A DNA stretch of 36,317 bases, from positions 1 through 36,317 of the forward strand of contig JBGPKK010000033.1 of the NCBI GenBank assembly GCA_041485905.1, given 5' to 3'. The translations under genes and the position numbers were made by a program. Position 1 is the first letter of the stretch, and each line of letters opens with the position of its first letter. Positions 7,219 to 14,867 of the stretch are shown piece after piece. Source of the stretch: JAHFUI01 sp041485905 (GTDB taxonomy: Bacteria; Acidobacteriota; Vicinamibacteria; Vicinamibacterales; CAVVIG01). Under the pieces are notes generated by a model that did not search any database, was not told the origin of the DNA, and saw only the letters and a program-made list of their open reading frames with translations.

Positions 7219-8345
7219 CGCGGATGGAACGACAACAGACGTCCGGCTACGACCGTCGCGGGTTTCTGCAGCGCGCGGGGAGGCTCGCGGTCGGCGGCCT
7301 GACGGCCGCGGCTATGTTCGACCGTCACGACGCGCAGGCCCAGCAGGCCAGGAAGCGGCCGCAGCGCGTCGCGGTCATCGGCGCCGACCACTATCACGCG
7401 ACCTCGACGCCGAACTACCTCAGGATCCTTCAGAGCCAGAAGCTCGACATCCTCGGCGTCCACGCTCCGGACGCCGGCATCGCCTCGAAATGGGCCGCTC
7501 AGTACGGCAGCACACCGTACACCGATTACCGCGCGATGCTGGAAAAGACGAAACCCGAGTTCGTCGTGGCCTTGGGGCATCACGCGGCCATGCCGGCGGA
7601 ATTCCGGTTCCTCGTCGAGACCGGGATTCCGTTTCTGATGGAGAAGCCCTGGGGTATCGACGCGAAGACGGTGAACGCATTGGCCGACCTGGCGGAGTCG
7701 AAAAAAGCCTGGGCAGCCGTTCCGATGCCGTTTCGCTACAGTTGGTTTGCGGAAACTGCCATCGCGATGCGTCAGAAGGGCGAGCTCGGCACCATTTCAC
7801 ACGGGCTCATGCGGTTCAACCAGCCTGGCGTTCAACGGTACCGCGACCTCGGCAGCCCGTGGATGCTGTCGAAAGAGGAAACGGGCGGCGGAGCGCTGAT
7901 CAACCTCGGGATCCACGGCTTCGACTTGTGTCGTTATCTCACGGGCGAAGAGCCCACTGTCGTGTCCGCCGTGACGAGCCACCTGGTTCACAAGCTCGAG
8001 ATCGAAGACTACGCGCACGTCACGTTGCGCACGCCGAGCGGCGTGGTGTTCCTCAACGAGGCGAGCTACACGTTTCCCGGGAGCGGCTCCGATCAGGAGC
8101 GAAAGATCTCGGGTGAGAAGGCGTTTCTCCGAGCGACGACCGCGGGCGAGGGCGTGCAGATCAGCGGGCCCGGCCGCGATGAGACGATCATGGCGCCGAA
8201 CGGATACGTGAGCGGGTGGCCCAGGGTCGTGAACGAGTGTCTGGATCGAATCGGCCGGGGCGATCCGCCGCCCGCGACCGCCCGCGACTGCGCTCGGGCC
8301 GTGTCGCTGATTTTCGACGCCTACCGGATGGCCGGCGAGGCGTAG
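7215..8345 (+). CDS. Gfo/Idh/MocA-family oxidoreductase, Tat signal
   Basis: A 376-residue NAD(P)-dependent sugar or polyol dehydrogenase-like protein. It has a Tat motif (DRRGFLQRAG), a Rossmann fold with the family motif EKPWG (Glu143-Lys144-Pro145) and a C-terminal alpha/beta domain with INLGIHGFDLCRYL, where the histidine is the usual catalytic candidate. Start: GTG at 7215 overlaps the preceding TGA stop as GTGA; ATG at 7224 is the alternative. It forms an operon with the hydrolase and cupin, suggesting stepwise processing of one sugar-like or lactone substrate. Confidence 0.88.
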   Translation: MTRMERQQTSGYDRRGFLQRAGRLAVGGLTAAAMFDRHDAQAQQARKRPQRVAVIGADHYHATSTPNYLRILQSQKLDILGVHAPDAGIASKWAAQYGSTPYTDYRAMLEKTKPEFVVALGHHAAMPAEFRFLVETGIPFLMEKPWGIDAKTVNALADLAESKKAWAAVPMPFRYSWFAETAIAMRQKGELGTISHGLMRFNQPGVQRYRDLGSPWMLSKEETGGGALINLGIHGFDLCRYLTGEEPTVVSAVTSHLVHKLEIEDYAHVTLRTPSGVVFLNEASYTFPGSGSDQERKISGEKAFLRATTAGEGVQISGPGRDETIMAPNGYVSGWPRVVNECLDRIGRGDPPPATARDCARAVSLIFDAYRMAGEA

Positions 8346-8363
8346 CTTGGAAGGAGAGCTCTG

Positions 8364-8924
8364 ATGCGTACTCGACTCACGCTCGTCGTCTTGTTCTCGC
8401 TGATAGTCGTCTGTTCGATGTCGGCGCAGCAGCCGAAATCCGCCGTCGTGCCGCCGGGAGTTCCGGCGCCAAGTGCGGCGGACGCCGCCAGGATTGCCGA
8501 AGTGATGGCGTTCGAGAAGCAGTGTGACGATGCAGCCGTGAAAGGCGATGTCGCGTTCCTCGAGCGCGCGCTCGGCAGCGACTTCGTGATGACGCACGGT
8601 GACGGGTGGACGACCGGTGGCGCGCCGCTCAAGGTCGATACCAAGACCACGTGGATCGCCTACGTCGGCAAGCAGCCGCCGCCGTATGTCTATCGCAATC
8701 TCGATTCAATCCAGGTGGAGCTTCATGGAGATATCGCCATCACGATCGGGCGGTACAGATACCTGCCGCGCACGACTTCTCCCAATCCGACGAGTGGTCA
8801 TATGTACGTGTGGTTCGAGCGGATCTATGCAAAGCAGGCAGGTCAGTGGAAGTTTTTGTCGCACCGCACCGTGAAGGGCCCGGTCCGGGAAGACGACGAC
8901 CAGCCGTCCACCAGCACCAAATAG
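8364..8924 (+). CDS. Secreted DUF4440 / SnoaL-like protein
   Basis: A 186-residue exported protein with a signal peptide (about 1-22) and one NTF2-like DUF4440 domain: AVKGDVAFLERALGSDF, HGDGWTTGGAPL, ELHGDIAITIGRY and WKFLSHRTV. A GGAGAG site precedes the ATG, 18 bp after the oxidoreductase, so it may be the operon's last gene. It is clearly a paralogue of the next gene, which lies tail-to-tail on the other strand. Biochemical role unknown; the fold binds small ligands in a cone-shaped pocket. Confidence 0.85.
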   Translation: MRTRLTLVVLFSLIVVCSMSAQQPKSAVVPPGVPAPSAADAARIAEVMAFEKQCDDAAVKGDVAFLERALGSDFVMTHGDGWTTGGAPLKVDTKTTWIAYVGKQPPPYVYRNLDSIQVELHGDIAITIGRYRYLPRTTSPNPTSGHMYVWFERIYAKQAGQWKFLSHRTVKGPVREDDDQPSTSTK

Positions 8925-8928
8925 CCCC

Positions 8929-9474
8929 TCACGGCCTCGCGGCTTGGGCCGGCGGCGCGGCGCTCGGATCGACGCCCGCCGGCGACACCGTGGGTCCGTG
9001 CACGGTTCGATGCGAGAGAAACTGCCACCGGCCGTCGCGCTTCGCGTAGACCCGCTCGAACCAGATGGAGTTTAACTGTCCGGGATTGCCAGCCCTGTTC
9101 CTGGGTACATACAGGCTGACGTACCGCCCGTAGGTGATGACGATGTCTCCGTGCACTTCGGTTTTGACCGAGTCGAGATCGTGCACGAGGTACTCCATGT
9201 CGGCGACTCTCTTCAAGAACGCGGCCTTGTCGTCCTCCATCAGCGGCCTGCCGCCGCTCGTCCAGCCATCCCCGTGCACGAAACGGAAGTCGCTCGAGAG
9301 GACGCTCTCCACGTAGGCCACGTCGCCTCGCACGACGGCAGCTTCGATTGTCTGCTCGAGCGCGAGCACTTCGGCCGCCGCGCCGGCCGCGTCCGGCGGC
9401 CTGGGTTGCTGGCCGAATGCCGGCAGGGCGAGCGGCGAGCAGACGAGGACGGCGATGAGGAGCAATCGCATCAC
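8929..9474 (-). CDS. Secreted DUF4440 / SnoaL-like protein, paralogue
   Basis: A 181-residue exported protein (signal peptide MMRLLLIAVLVCSPLALPAF) with the same DUF4440 domain as the preceding gene: VVRGDVAYVESVLSSDF, HGDGWTSGGRPL, EVHGDIVITYGRY, WQFLSHRTVHGPT. The two stops are only 4 bp apart, so the pair forms an inverted duplication. It is the second gene after the NIPSNAP gene on the minus strand (8 bp gap). Confidence 0.85.
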   Translation of the reverse strand: MMRLLLIAVLVCSPLALPAFGQQPRPPDAAGAAAEVLALEQTIEAAVVRGDVAYVESVLSSDFRFVHGDGWTSGGRPLMEDDKAAFLKRVADMEYLVHDLDSVKTEVHGDIVITYGRYVSLYVPRNRAGNPGQLNSIWFERVYAKRDGRWQFLSHRTVHGPTVSPAGVDPSAAPPAQAARP

Positions 9475-9482
9475 AGTCAGGC

Positions 9483-9935
9483 CTACCTGGTGATCGTGAT
9501 TGCGGTGTACGGTCCGCTCGGCACCATATCGATGTTGTGTGCCTTGATGATCAGTCTGGTGTTCGGGTCGCGCTCCTGCGTGAGGACCACTTCGCCAAAC
9601 TCAGGATCGTCATGCGCGGCCTTGAGACGCTTGTCGCGTTCGTCTTTCGACGGATAGCCGCGGATATAGATGAACGTATCGTCGGCGTCGATGCCCAGCT
9701 CTGTGTCGGTCTGCTGCGGGATCCAGTACCCGACGTTTGTGATGCCGTGCCTGGCATACGTGCCGGCCGTGCGGCTCGCGAAACGCGCCGCAAGCGCGTC
9801 CCTCTTGCCCGGCTCGGCCTTGTAGATGCGCAGCTCGTAGAACCCCGGGAACCGCTGCTGCTGCGCAAAGCCCCAGCCGACACCGGCCACGCCGATCGAC
9901 AGTCCCAGGACCGCTGCCATCTTCCACTTCAGCAT
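9483..9935 (-). CDS. Secreted NIPSNAP-family protein
   Basis: A 150-residue protein with a signal peptide (MLKWKMAAVLGLSIGVAGVG) and a NIPSNAP alpha/beta-barrel domain (FYELRIYKAEPGKRDAL, then ITNVGYWIP and FIYIRGYPSKDERDK). The ATG at 9935 is chosen because AAGGAGT lies 4-5 bp upstream. This domain is a dimeric ferredoxin-like fold with no fixed reaction. It heads a two-gene operon with the DUF4440 gene. Confidence 0.85.
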   Translation of the reverse strand: MLKWKMAAVLGLSIGVAGVGWGFAQQQRFPGFYELRIYKAEPGKRDALAARFASRTAGTYARHGITNVGYWIPQQTDTELGIDADDTFIYIRGYPSKDERDKRLKAAHDDPEFGEVVLTQERDPNTRLIIKAHNIDMVPSGPYTAITITR

Positions 9936-10098
9936 AATCACTCCTTGCACCGGGCCGATTGCGAACCAGATCTCCGTTGAAGGGGTTATACACCGAGCGA
10001 GAATCGGCGTCCTGTGAAATCGAAAGGCGCGTGCCGTCTCGTGTCGATACGAAGGAACGCATCGAAGATGGCCCGCTCGTGGACGCGCGTACGGGAAG

Positions 10099-10860
10099 CT
10101 ACTTTTGCACGTTGAAGTTGAACGTGACCGTCAACACGAACGGCGTTGGGATGCCGTTGAGGACCAGCGGCGAATATGTCCACTGCAGGAGCGCCTCCTT
10201 CGAGGCCTTATCGAGCAAAGCATGGCGGGAGCGCAGGATCTTGACGGACTCGACACATCCGTCGGTGTTGACGGTCGCTTCGAGAATCACGATGCCGGTC
10301 ACCTGCGCAACGGCGGCGAGCTCGGGATAGATGGGTTCGACACGGTGAAGCAGCGCAGGCGCGGTGAGCAGCCCGCCGATCCGTACCGGCGCGCGTGCCG
10401 CCGGCGGCGGGGGAGGTGGTGGCGGTGGGGGAGGCAGTGGCGACACGAGGCCGCCCACGATCCCACCGACCACTCCTCCCGGCATGCCGCCTTCAACTCC
10501 CCCCAAGACCCGCGCCGTCGTCTCGTCGCGAGCGCTGACACGCTCGGGTCGGATGTCGGACGGCGCTTCGATCGGCGCCGCGAACTGACCCGTCGTCCGA
10601 ACCGGTTCCACAGCGGCTCTTGCGACGGCCGCGGCTGGCGGCGGTGGCGCGGGCGGGGGAGGCGGCGGCGCCGCCGTCACCGGCGCGACGAACGCCATCA
10701 CGGTCGGCACGATCGGCGGGAGCTGGTTTGTGACCTGCAGCAGCGGAATCACGATCACGACGACCACGACGACGATGTGCAACATCGTCGCCGCCACCTT
10801 CGACGCCAACGAGCGCTCGCGGAGCGGCCGTTCGCTTGTGTCTGTGATGAGGTCGAACAT
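10099..10860 (-). CDS. TonB-family energy-transducer protein
   Basis: A 253-residue protein: cytoplasmic N-terminus, one membrane helix (about 24-46), two polyproline stretches separated by a glycine/valine-rich segment, and a C-terminal TonB domain (LLHRVEPIYPELAAVAQVTG, then VILEATVNTDGCVESVKIL and LLQWTYSPL). TonB passes proton-motive energy from the inner membrane to outer-membrane receptors, so the cell is Gram-negative in type. The ATG at 10860 has GGAGG 5 bp upstream; the longer frame to 10902 lacks one. It lies 51 bp after the USP gene and may be read from the same sigma-54 promoter. Confidence 0.88.
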   Translation of the reverse strand: MFDLITDTSERPLRERSLASKVAATMLHIVVVVVVIVIPLLQVTNQLPPIVPTVMAFVAPVTAAPPPPPPAPPPPAAAVARAAVEPVRTTGQFAAPIEAPSDIRPERVSARDETTARVLGGVEGGMPGGVVGGIVGGLVSPLPPPPPPPPPPPAARAPVRIGGLLTAPALLHRVEPIYPELAAVAQVTGIVILEATVNTDGCVESVKILRSRHALLDKASKEALLQWTYSPLVLNGIPTPFVLTVTFNFNVQK

Positions 10861-10911
10861 AGATCCTCCGCTGCTGAAACCAGTCAGATCGCCACCAGTC
10901 ACACCGGCCGG

Positions 10912-11400
10912 CTACGTCGTTGCCTCCACCCCTACTCGAACCGCGTCGTTTTCCACGACGAACTCGCGCTCCGGATGGTGGACGGTCAGGACCGGACAAG
11001 TAGCCCTTCGCACGACCTTCTCCGCAACGCTCCCGAGCAGCGCGCGGACGACGCCTTCGCGGCCATGTGTGCCCATCACGATCAGATCGATGTCCTGATC
11101 CTGGGCATGTCGAACGATTTCTTCGGCCGCCATCCCGATGTGCATCGCGCAGAGCGGCTCCAGGTTCCCCAATTCTTCGGCCGTCAGGAGCTGCCGGAGT
11201 CGATCGTGTGCAGCGTTCTTCATTGTGTCGAAGAGGCCGATGGGGTATTCGGCTTCCGCTGCCTCGCCCGGATGCTCCACCACATGAAACAGGTACAGGC
11301 GTGCGTGGAAGCGACGAGCGAGCTCCACTCCGTACCGCAGCGCCGCGGCCGACGGTTCGCTGAAATCGGTGGGGACGAGGATGCGTCTGAGTTCAATCAT
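10912..11400 (-). CDS. Universal stress protein, single domain
   Basis: A 162-residue UspA-type protein beginning ELRRILVPTDFSEPS. The ATP-binding signature GTHGREGVVRALLGS followed by CPVLTV is complete, so it is probably of the nucleotide-binding kind. Start ATG at 11400 has GGAGG 7 bp upstream. A textbook sigma-54 promoter (TGGCACATCTCTTGC) ends 25 bp before the start, and a palindromic enhancer-like site lies 50 bp further up. Expected role: cytosolic protein supporting survival in energy or oxygen limitation. Confidence 0.93.
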   Translation of the reverse strand: MIELRRILVPTDFSEPSAAALRYGVELARRFHARLYLFHVVEHPGEAAEAEYPIGLFDTMKNAAHDRLRQLLTAEELGNLEPLCAMHIGMAAEEIVRHAQDQDIDLIVMGTHGREGVVRALLGSVAEKVVRRATCPVLTVHHPEREFVVENDAVRVGVEATT

Positions 11401-11425
11401 GGCCTGCCTCCATGAGTTCCTTTCC

Positions 11426-11440
11426 GCAAGAGATGTGCCA
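11426..11440 (-). promoter_or_regulatory. Sigma-54 promoter of the USP gene
   Basis: TGGCACATCTCTTGC on the minus strand matches TGGCAC-N5-TTGC without a mismatch. The -24 GG is at 11439-11438 and the -12 GC at 11427-11426; transcription would start near 11415, with room for the GGAGG site before the ATG at 11400. Confidence 0.75.
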
Positions 11441-11489
11441 GCGCTTCATACGCTGGAAACCGGATGCACCGCAAGGTGTTCAGAGAAAT

Positions 11490-11505
11490 TGCCGGAAAGT
11501 CGGCA
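11490..11505. promoter_or_regulatory. Enhancer-like palindrome A
   Basis: TGCCGGAAAGTCGGCA matches the window consensus TGCCGGAAATCCGGCA at 14 of 16 positions. It is 50 bp upstream of the -24 element of the USP promoter. Confidence 0.55.
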
Positions 11506-11592
11506 GCGCGTGGAATTGGACGCCGGCTTGGACCGCGGCTTATTTCGTGTTCCGGGAAAAAATCAGCACCGAAGGCTGGGAGACGGGACGTG

Positions 11593-11608
11593 TGCCGGCA
11601 GTCCGTCA
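11593..11608. promoter_or_regulatory. Enhancer-like palindrome B
   Basis: TGCCGGCAGTCCGTCA matches the consensus at 13 of 16 positions and ends 8 bp before the -24 GG of the rightward promoter at 11616. Confidence 0.5.
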
Positions 11609-11615
11609 GAAAACA

Positions 11616-11630
11616 CGGCACCGGCCTTGC
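11616..11630 (+). promoter_or_regulatory. Sigma-54 promoter of the 72-aa membrane protein
   Basis: CGGCACCGGCCTTGC contains an exact GGCAC-N5-TTGC. GG at 11617-11618 and GC at 11629-11630 put the start of transcription near 11642, 22 bp before the ATG. Confidence 0.7.
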
Positions 11631-11663
11631 CCTCTTCGCAGACGTGGATTCAAGGAGGCACGT

Positions 11664-11882
11664 ATGACTCACCCCTTCACCCTCCACCGCGTGACCCTGG
11701 CGATGGGCCGGTTCCTCGAGCACGCGGCGGCAGTCATCGTCGGCCTGGTGATGATGGTCGTCGGCCTTGGATTGGGAATCACGATGATCATGTTGCCGGT
11801 CGGGCTGACGATTGGTCTGCTCGGCGTGGCAATCCTCGTCGCGGGTCTGTTCGCGCGGATTGGCGACGGGCACGAAGCCTGA
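11664..11882 (+). CDS. Small two-helix membrane protein
   Basis: A 72-residue protein. Two hydrophobic helices (about 22-42 and 45-65, rich in Val, Gly, Leu, Met) are separated by LPVG and followed by a short polar tail. AAGGAGG lies 6 bp before the ATG at 11664, and a sigma-54 promoter lies just upstream, so this start is preferred to the longer frame from 11412. It is followed after 20 bp by the 79-aa gene. Function unknown; its place beside USP genes suggests an envelope role under stress. Confidence 0.75.
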   Translation: MTHPFTLHRVTLAMGRFLEHAAAVIVGLVMMVVGLGLGITMIMLPVGLTIGLLGVAILVAGLFARIGDGHEA

Positions 11883-11902
11883 GTCTGAGTTCGGAGGTCG
11901 TT

Positions 11903-12142
11903 ATGGTGGATCGACAGAAGGTCGAGACGGTTCTGACCCGCCGATTCCCCGGCGCGTGTCATCAGCAGGTGGCTACGGCTGCCAACGCGATTATGGGTCT
12001 CGAGGAGGAATGGGAGGAGATCGTCGGTCGCGAACGCCCGCTGGCGTGCCACGCGGCGGATGCCTGCAGCGACGTGTGTTATCTCGCGCGCGCGCTCGAG
12101 CCCGATTCCGAGTTTCGCCTGTTCCGGCGTCGAGAGGCCTGA
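11903..12142 (+). CDS. Conserved small protein, partner of YbaK-like gene (copy 1)
   Basis: A 79-residue soluble protein beginning VDRQKVETVLTRRFPGACHQ, with the core AANAIMGLEEEWEE and four cysteines in the second half. TCGGAGG precedes the ATG at 11903. A clear paralogue is encoded at 30218 (MLDRQKVEAIMRRRFTGATD, AANAIMGLDEEWEE), again next to a YbaK-type gene. It looks helical and has no recognisable catalytic motif; I do not know the family. Repeated pairing suggests it works with the YbaK-type protein. Confidence 0.8.
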   Translation: MVDRQKVETVLTRRFPGACHQQVATAANAIMGLEEEWEEIVGRERPLACHAADACSDVCYLARALEPDSEFRLFRRREA

Positions 12143-12206
12143 CGCACGAGCGGAGGAGCATCGAATGAACTGGATCAGGATCGCGCCGAACTCCGGTGTG
12201 CGAGAG

Positions 12207-12222
12207 CGCCGGAAATCCGGCA
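12207..12222. promoter_or_regulatory. Enhancer-like palindrome C
   Basis: CGCCGGAAATCCGGCA matches the consensus at 15 of 16 positions and lies 18 bp before the -24 GG of the YbaK promoter. It is also inside a possible 24-codon frame (12165-12239, preceded by GGAGGAGC) that I do not regard as a proven gene. Confidence 0.6.
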
Positions 12223-12240
12223 GCGCGCCGCAGCGATAAG

Positions 12241-12255
12241 GGCAACGCAATTGCA
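12241..12255 (+). promoter_or_regulatory. Sigma-54 promoter of the first YbaK-like gene
   Basis: GGCAACGCAATTGCA: GG at 12241-12242, GC at 12253-12254, TTGCA intact; one mismatch to GGCAC. The predicted transcript starts near 12266, 45 bp before the ATG. Confidence 0.65.
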
Positions 12256-12310
12256 AGGCCGCGCCGGGTAACGAGGCTTTTCCGACAGCCCGGCGTGAGA
12301 GGAGGACGAT

Positions 12311-12799
12311 ATGGCGATCACTCCATCCGTTCAGGAATTCCTGCGATTCGCGAACGTGCGGTACACCGTGATTCCACACCCTCGAGCGTTGACCGCGCTC
12401 AGGGAAGCGTCGGTCACCCATGTGCCCAGCCGGGACTGGGCGAAGACGGTGGTGTGCTTTGCTGATGGTGAGCCCATCGAGGCGGTACTGCCAGCCGATC
12501 ACGTCGTGAACCTCGATTGGCTTGCAATTCTGGTGGGGGCGCGCGACGTGTGGCTGGCGCGCGAAGACGAATTAAGGTGGTTGTATCCCGAATGTGAAGT
12601 CGGCGCCATGTCGCCGCTTGGCCGCCTCTTCGGACAGGCGGTGTACGTTGATCAATCCCTGGCCGGTGAAGAGGAGATTGTGTTCGACGCCGGCACGCAC
12701 ACTGACGCGGTGGCCATGCGCTACGCCGACTTCGCGGCGCTGACGCGACCGGTCGTCGGGCGCTTCGCCATGCGGCTGCCGGCCGATCGGTTCCACTGA
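12311..12799 (+). CDS. YbaK/EbsC-type aminoacyl-tRNA deacylase-like protein (copy 1)
   Basis: A 162-residue YbaK/ProX-fold protein: FLRFANVRYTVIPHPRALTA, the lysine-bearing DWAKTVVCFADGEPI, DELRWLYPECEVGAMSPLG, and GTHTDAVAMRYADFAALT. This family hydrolyses mischarged aminoacyl-tRNAs; the lysine in DWAKT corresponds to the conserved lysine of YbaK. GAGGAGG precedes the ATG. It is paralogous to the gene at 29597. Under stress it could guard translation or act on modified amino acids. Whether tRNA is the true substrate is unknown. Confidence 0.85.
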   Translation: MAITPSVQEFLRFANVRYTVIPHPRALTALREASVTHVPSRDWAKTVVCFADGEPIEAVLPADHVVNLDWLAILVGARDVWLAREDELRWLYPECEVGAMSPLGRLFGQAVYVDQSLAGEEEIVFDAGTHTDAVAMRYADFAALTRPVVGRFAMRLPADRFH

Positions 12800-12881
12800 T
12801 ATCGGGCGGCCGCGTCGCACGTGGAAGCCGGAACAGGCCACGGTGCGTCGGGCGTCGGGTTCCTGTACTATTTCAGGCTGA

Positions 12882-14339
12882 ATGGTCGGTTCCCCGTTCA
12901 CGCCTGACAACGGTCCCGCCAGGATTCTTGCGGCGATCGTCGAGTCTTCTGACGATGCCATTTTCGCGACGGATCCGGACGGGATCGTCCTGACCTGGAA
13001 TCGCGGCGCCGCCCGCATGTATGGCTATAGCGCCGAGGAAATCGTCGGACGATCCGTGACTGTCCTCATTCCGGAAGATCGTGCCGTCAGCGAGATCGAG
13101 GCTAGGCGACAGCAGATCAAGGCGGGCGACCACGTCGAACATGATGAAATGGTCCGGCGTACGAAGGACGGCCGTCTCATCCACGTCTCCGTGAACATCA
13201 GTCCGCTCCGAGACCCAGACGGTCACATCGTCGGCGCCGCGACCATCGCGCGAGACATTACTGAGCAGAGACGAGTGGAACGCGCTCTACGATCGAGTGA
13301 AGCGCACTGGCGGTCGATCATCCAGTCCGCCGTGGACGGCATTGTCGTCATCAACGAGCGGGGGATCGTCGAAGCCGTAAATCCTGCCGTCGAGCGGCTC
13401 TTCGGATACGCGGAGGCGGAGCTCGTTGGTCGGAACGTCAATGTCTTGATGCCCGCTCCCTACCATGACGAGCACGACGCATACATTGCCCATTACCTCG
13501 CGACCGGCCAGAAGAAGATCATCGGGATTGGCCGTGAAGTGACCGGTCTGCGCAAGGACCGAACGACGTTCCCCGTGCATCTCTCCGTCGGCGAGATGGT
13601 CATCGAAGGGGGACGCAAGTTCACCGGCATCCTGCACGACCTGACCGAACGCGTCCGCATGGAGACACGGCTGCGCGAGCAGTCCGCGCTGGCCAAGCTC
13701 GGCGAGATGGCGGCCGTCGTCGCGCACGAAGTGAAGAACCCGTTAACCGGGATCCGGGGGGCGTTGCAAGTCATTGGCGGCCGGCTACCGGCCGGGGGTA
13801 AGGATGCCGCGGTGGTGAAAGAGATTATTGGTCGCCTGGATGCGCTCAACGACCTCATGACGGATATGCTGCTCTTCGCGCGGCCGCCGCAGCCCAAGTT
13901 CGCGTCGCTCGATCTCGTCGCACTGCTTCGGGGCGTCGCAGATCTCGTGCGTCAGGATCCGACGATGAAGGATCTCCGCATCGAGGTGTCCGGCAGTGGT
14001 CCCCCAGTCGTCGGGGATGCCGAGCTGCTGAAGATCGTCGTGCAGAATCTCATCCTCAATAGTGCACACGCGACGCAGGGAAAGGGCATCGCCCGCGTGT
14101 CTGCAGCCTTTGCCGCCGGAGCGTATCAAATTACAGTGGCCGACAACGGTCCGGGCGTGCCGTCTGAGGTCCGCGATCGCCTCTTTACGCCGTTCTTCAC
14201 GACGAAGGCTCGTGGTACCGGCCTCGGCCTATCGACCGCCAAGCGGCTGATCGAGAGTCACGGTGGCACGATCATGCTCGACTGTCCCCCGTCAGGTGGC
14301 ACTGTCGTGGTGCTCCAATTCCCAGTGCAGGGCGTCTGA
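12882..14339 (+). CDS. PAS-PAS histidine kinase with FixL-like heme PAS domain
   Basis: A 485-residue soluble kinase with no membrane segment. PAS1 (about 13-128), PAS2 (about 135-258), HisKA with phospho-acceptor His282 (VAHEVKNPLTG), and HATPase with DNGPGVP, FFTTKARGTGLGL. PAS2 has the FixL signature: MPAPYHDEHDAYIAHY, then KKIIGIGREVTGLRKD and TFPVHLSVGEM. In FixL the histidine of xHDxY (here His198) binds heme and the arginine of GIGR (here Arg218) controls O2 binding. I therefore infer an oxygen or gas sensor. The gene is followed after 83 bp by a receiver-only regulator. The start ATG has only a weak ribosome site. Confidence 0.88.
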   Translation: MVGSPFTPDNGPARILAAIVESSDDAIFATDPDGIVLTWNRGAARMYGYSAEEIVGRSVTVLIPEDRAVSEIEARRQQIKAGDHVEHDEMVRRTKDGRLIHVSVNISPLRDPDGHIVGAATIARDITEQRRVERALRSSEAHWRSIIQSAVDGIVVINERGIVEAVNPAVERLFGYAEAELVGRNVNVLMPAPYHDEHDAYIAHYLATGQKKIIGIGREVTGLRKDRTTFPVHLSVGEMVIEGGRKFTGILHDLTERVRMETRLREQSALAKLGEMAAVVAHEVKNPLTGIRGALQVIGGRLPAGGKDAAVVKEIIGRLDALNDLMTDMLLFARPPQPKFASLDLVALLRGVADLVRQDPTMKDLRIEVSGSGPPVVGDAELLKIVVQNLILNSAHATQGKGIARVSAAFAAGAYQITVADNGPGVPSEVRDRLFTPFFTTKARGTGLGLSTAKRLIESHGGTIMLDCPPSGGTVVVLQFPVQGV

Positions 14340-14422
14340 ACGGTCCGAATCTTGAATTCGCCTCGGCCTCGGATCGTTGTTCCCCGTCGTGGGCTGGAGT
14401 GGGGTGGTCAGTTTCCGCACTG

Positions 14423-14815
14423 ATGGCGAAAAAATCCGGGTCACTTGACGTGCTCGTCGTTGACGATGAGCTCTTGATTCGGTGGTCGCTGTCGGAAACT
14501 CTGGCGGCTGCGGGCCACATGGTCACCGAAGCGGTGGATTCCCGGTCAGCCCTGCAGGCACTGGAGGACGCGCCGCGCCCCCCGGACGTGGTGTTGCTGG
14601 ACTACCGACTCCCAGATTCGAACGATCTGGGACTGCTGGCCGCCATCCGGCGGATTGCGCCCGGCGCGCAAGTCATCATGATGACCGCGTTCGGGACCCC
14701 CGAGATCGAACGGGGCGCGCTGGAACTTGGTGCGTATCGCGTGATCCCGAAGCCATTCGAGGTGGACGAGATTCTGTCGCTCGTCCTCGAAGCGCACGCG
14801 TCGGCCGGGCGATAG
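14423..14815 (+). CDS. Receiver-only response regulator (NtrC-type receiver)
   Basis: A 130-residue CheY-like domain: acidic pocket Asp14-Asp15, phospho-acceptor Asp60 (VVLLDYRLPD), Thr88 (MMTAFG) and Lys110 (PKPFE). The segment VVDDELLIRWSLSETL resembles receivers that are normally followed by a sigma-54-interacting AAA+ domain, but a stop follows at 14813 and there is no AAA+ or helix-turn-helix part. It is probably the phosphorylation partner of the kinase and passes the signal to another protein. GTG at 14399 is an alternative start in the same frame. Confidence 0.88.
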   Translation: MAKKSGSLDVLVVDDELLIRWSLSETLAAAGHMVTEAVDSRSALQALEDAPRPPDVVLLDYRLPDSNDLGLLAAIRRIAPGAQVIMMTAFGTPEIERGALELGAYRVIPKPFEVDEILSLVLEAHASAGR

Positions 14816-14867
14816 CCGTACCCACCTGGGACAACACCTGCCACGCGGCATGGTCGCGCCGGCGGTC

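Noticed and set aside
9936..9990. Sigma-54 promoter upstream of the NIPSNAP gene
   Set aside because: Only the bare GG-N10-GC is present (GGTTC...CGGC). In GC-rich DNA this occurs by chance about every hundred bases, so I required the GGCAC/TTGC context.
10105..11415. Long plus-strand open frame (436 codons) opposite the TonB and USP genes
   Set aside because: It is the mirror of two well-supported minus-strand genes, is His/Arg-rich in the way of reverse frames of GC-rich genes, and crosses both promoters.
12165..12239. 24-codon gene with a good ribosome site
   Set aside because: It contains palindrome C and ends before the sigma-54 promoter; the peptide is arginine-rich and looks like a chance frame, so I only mention it under palindrome C.
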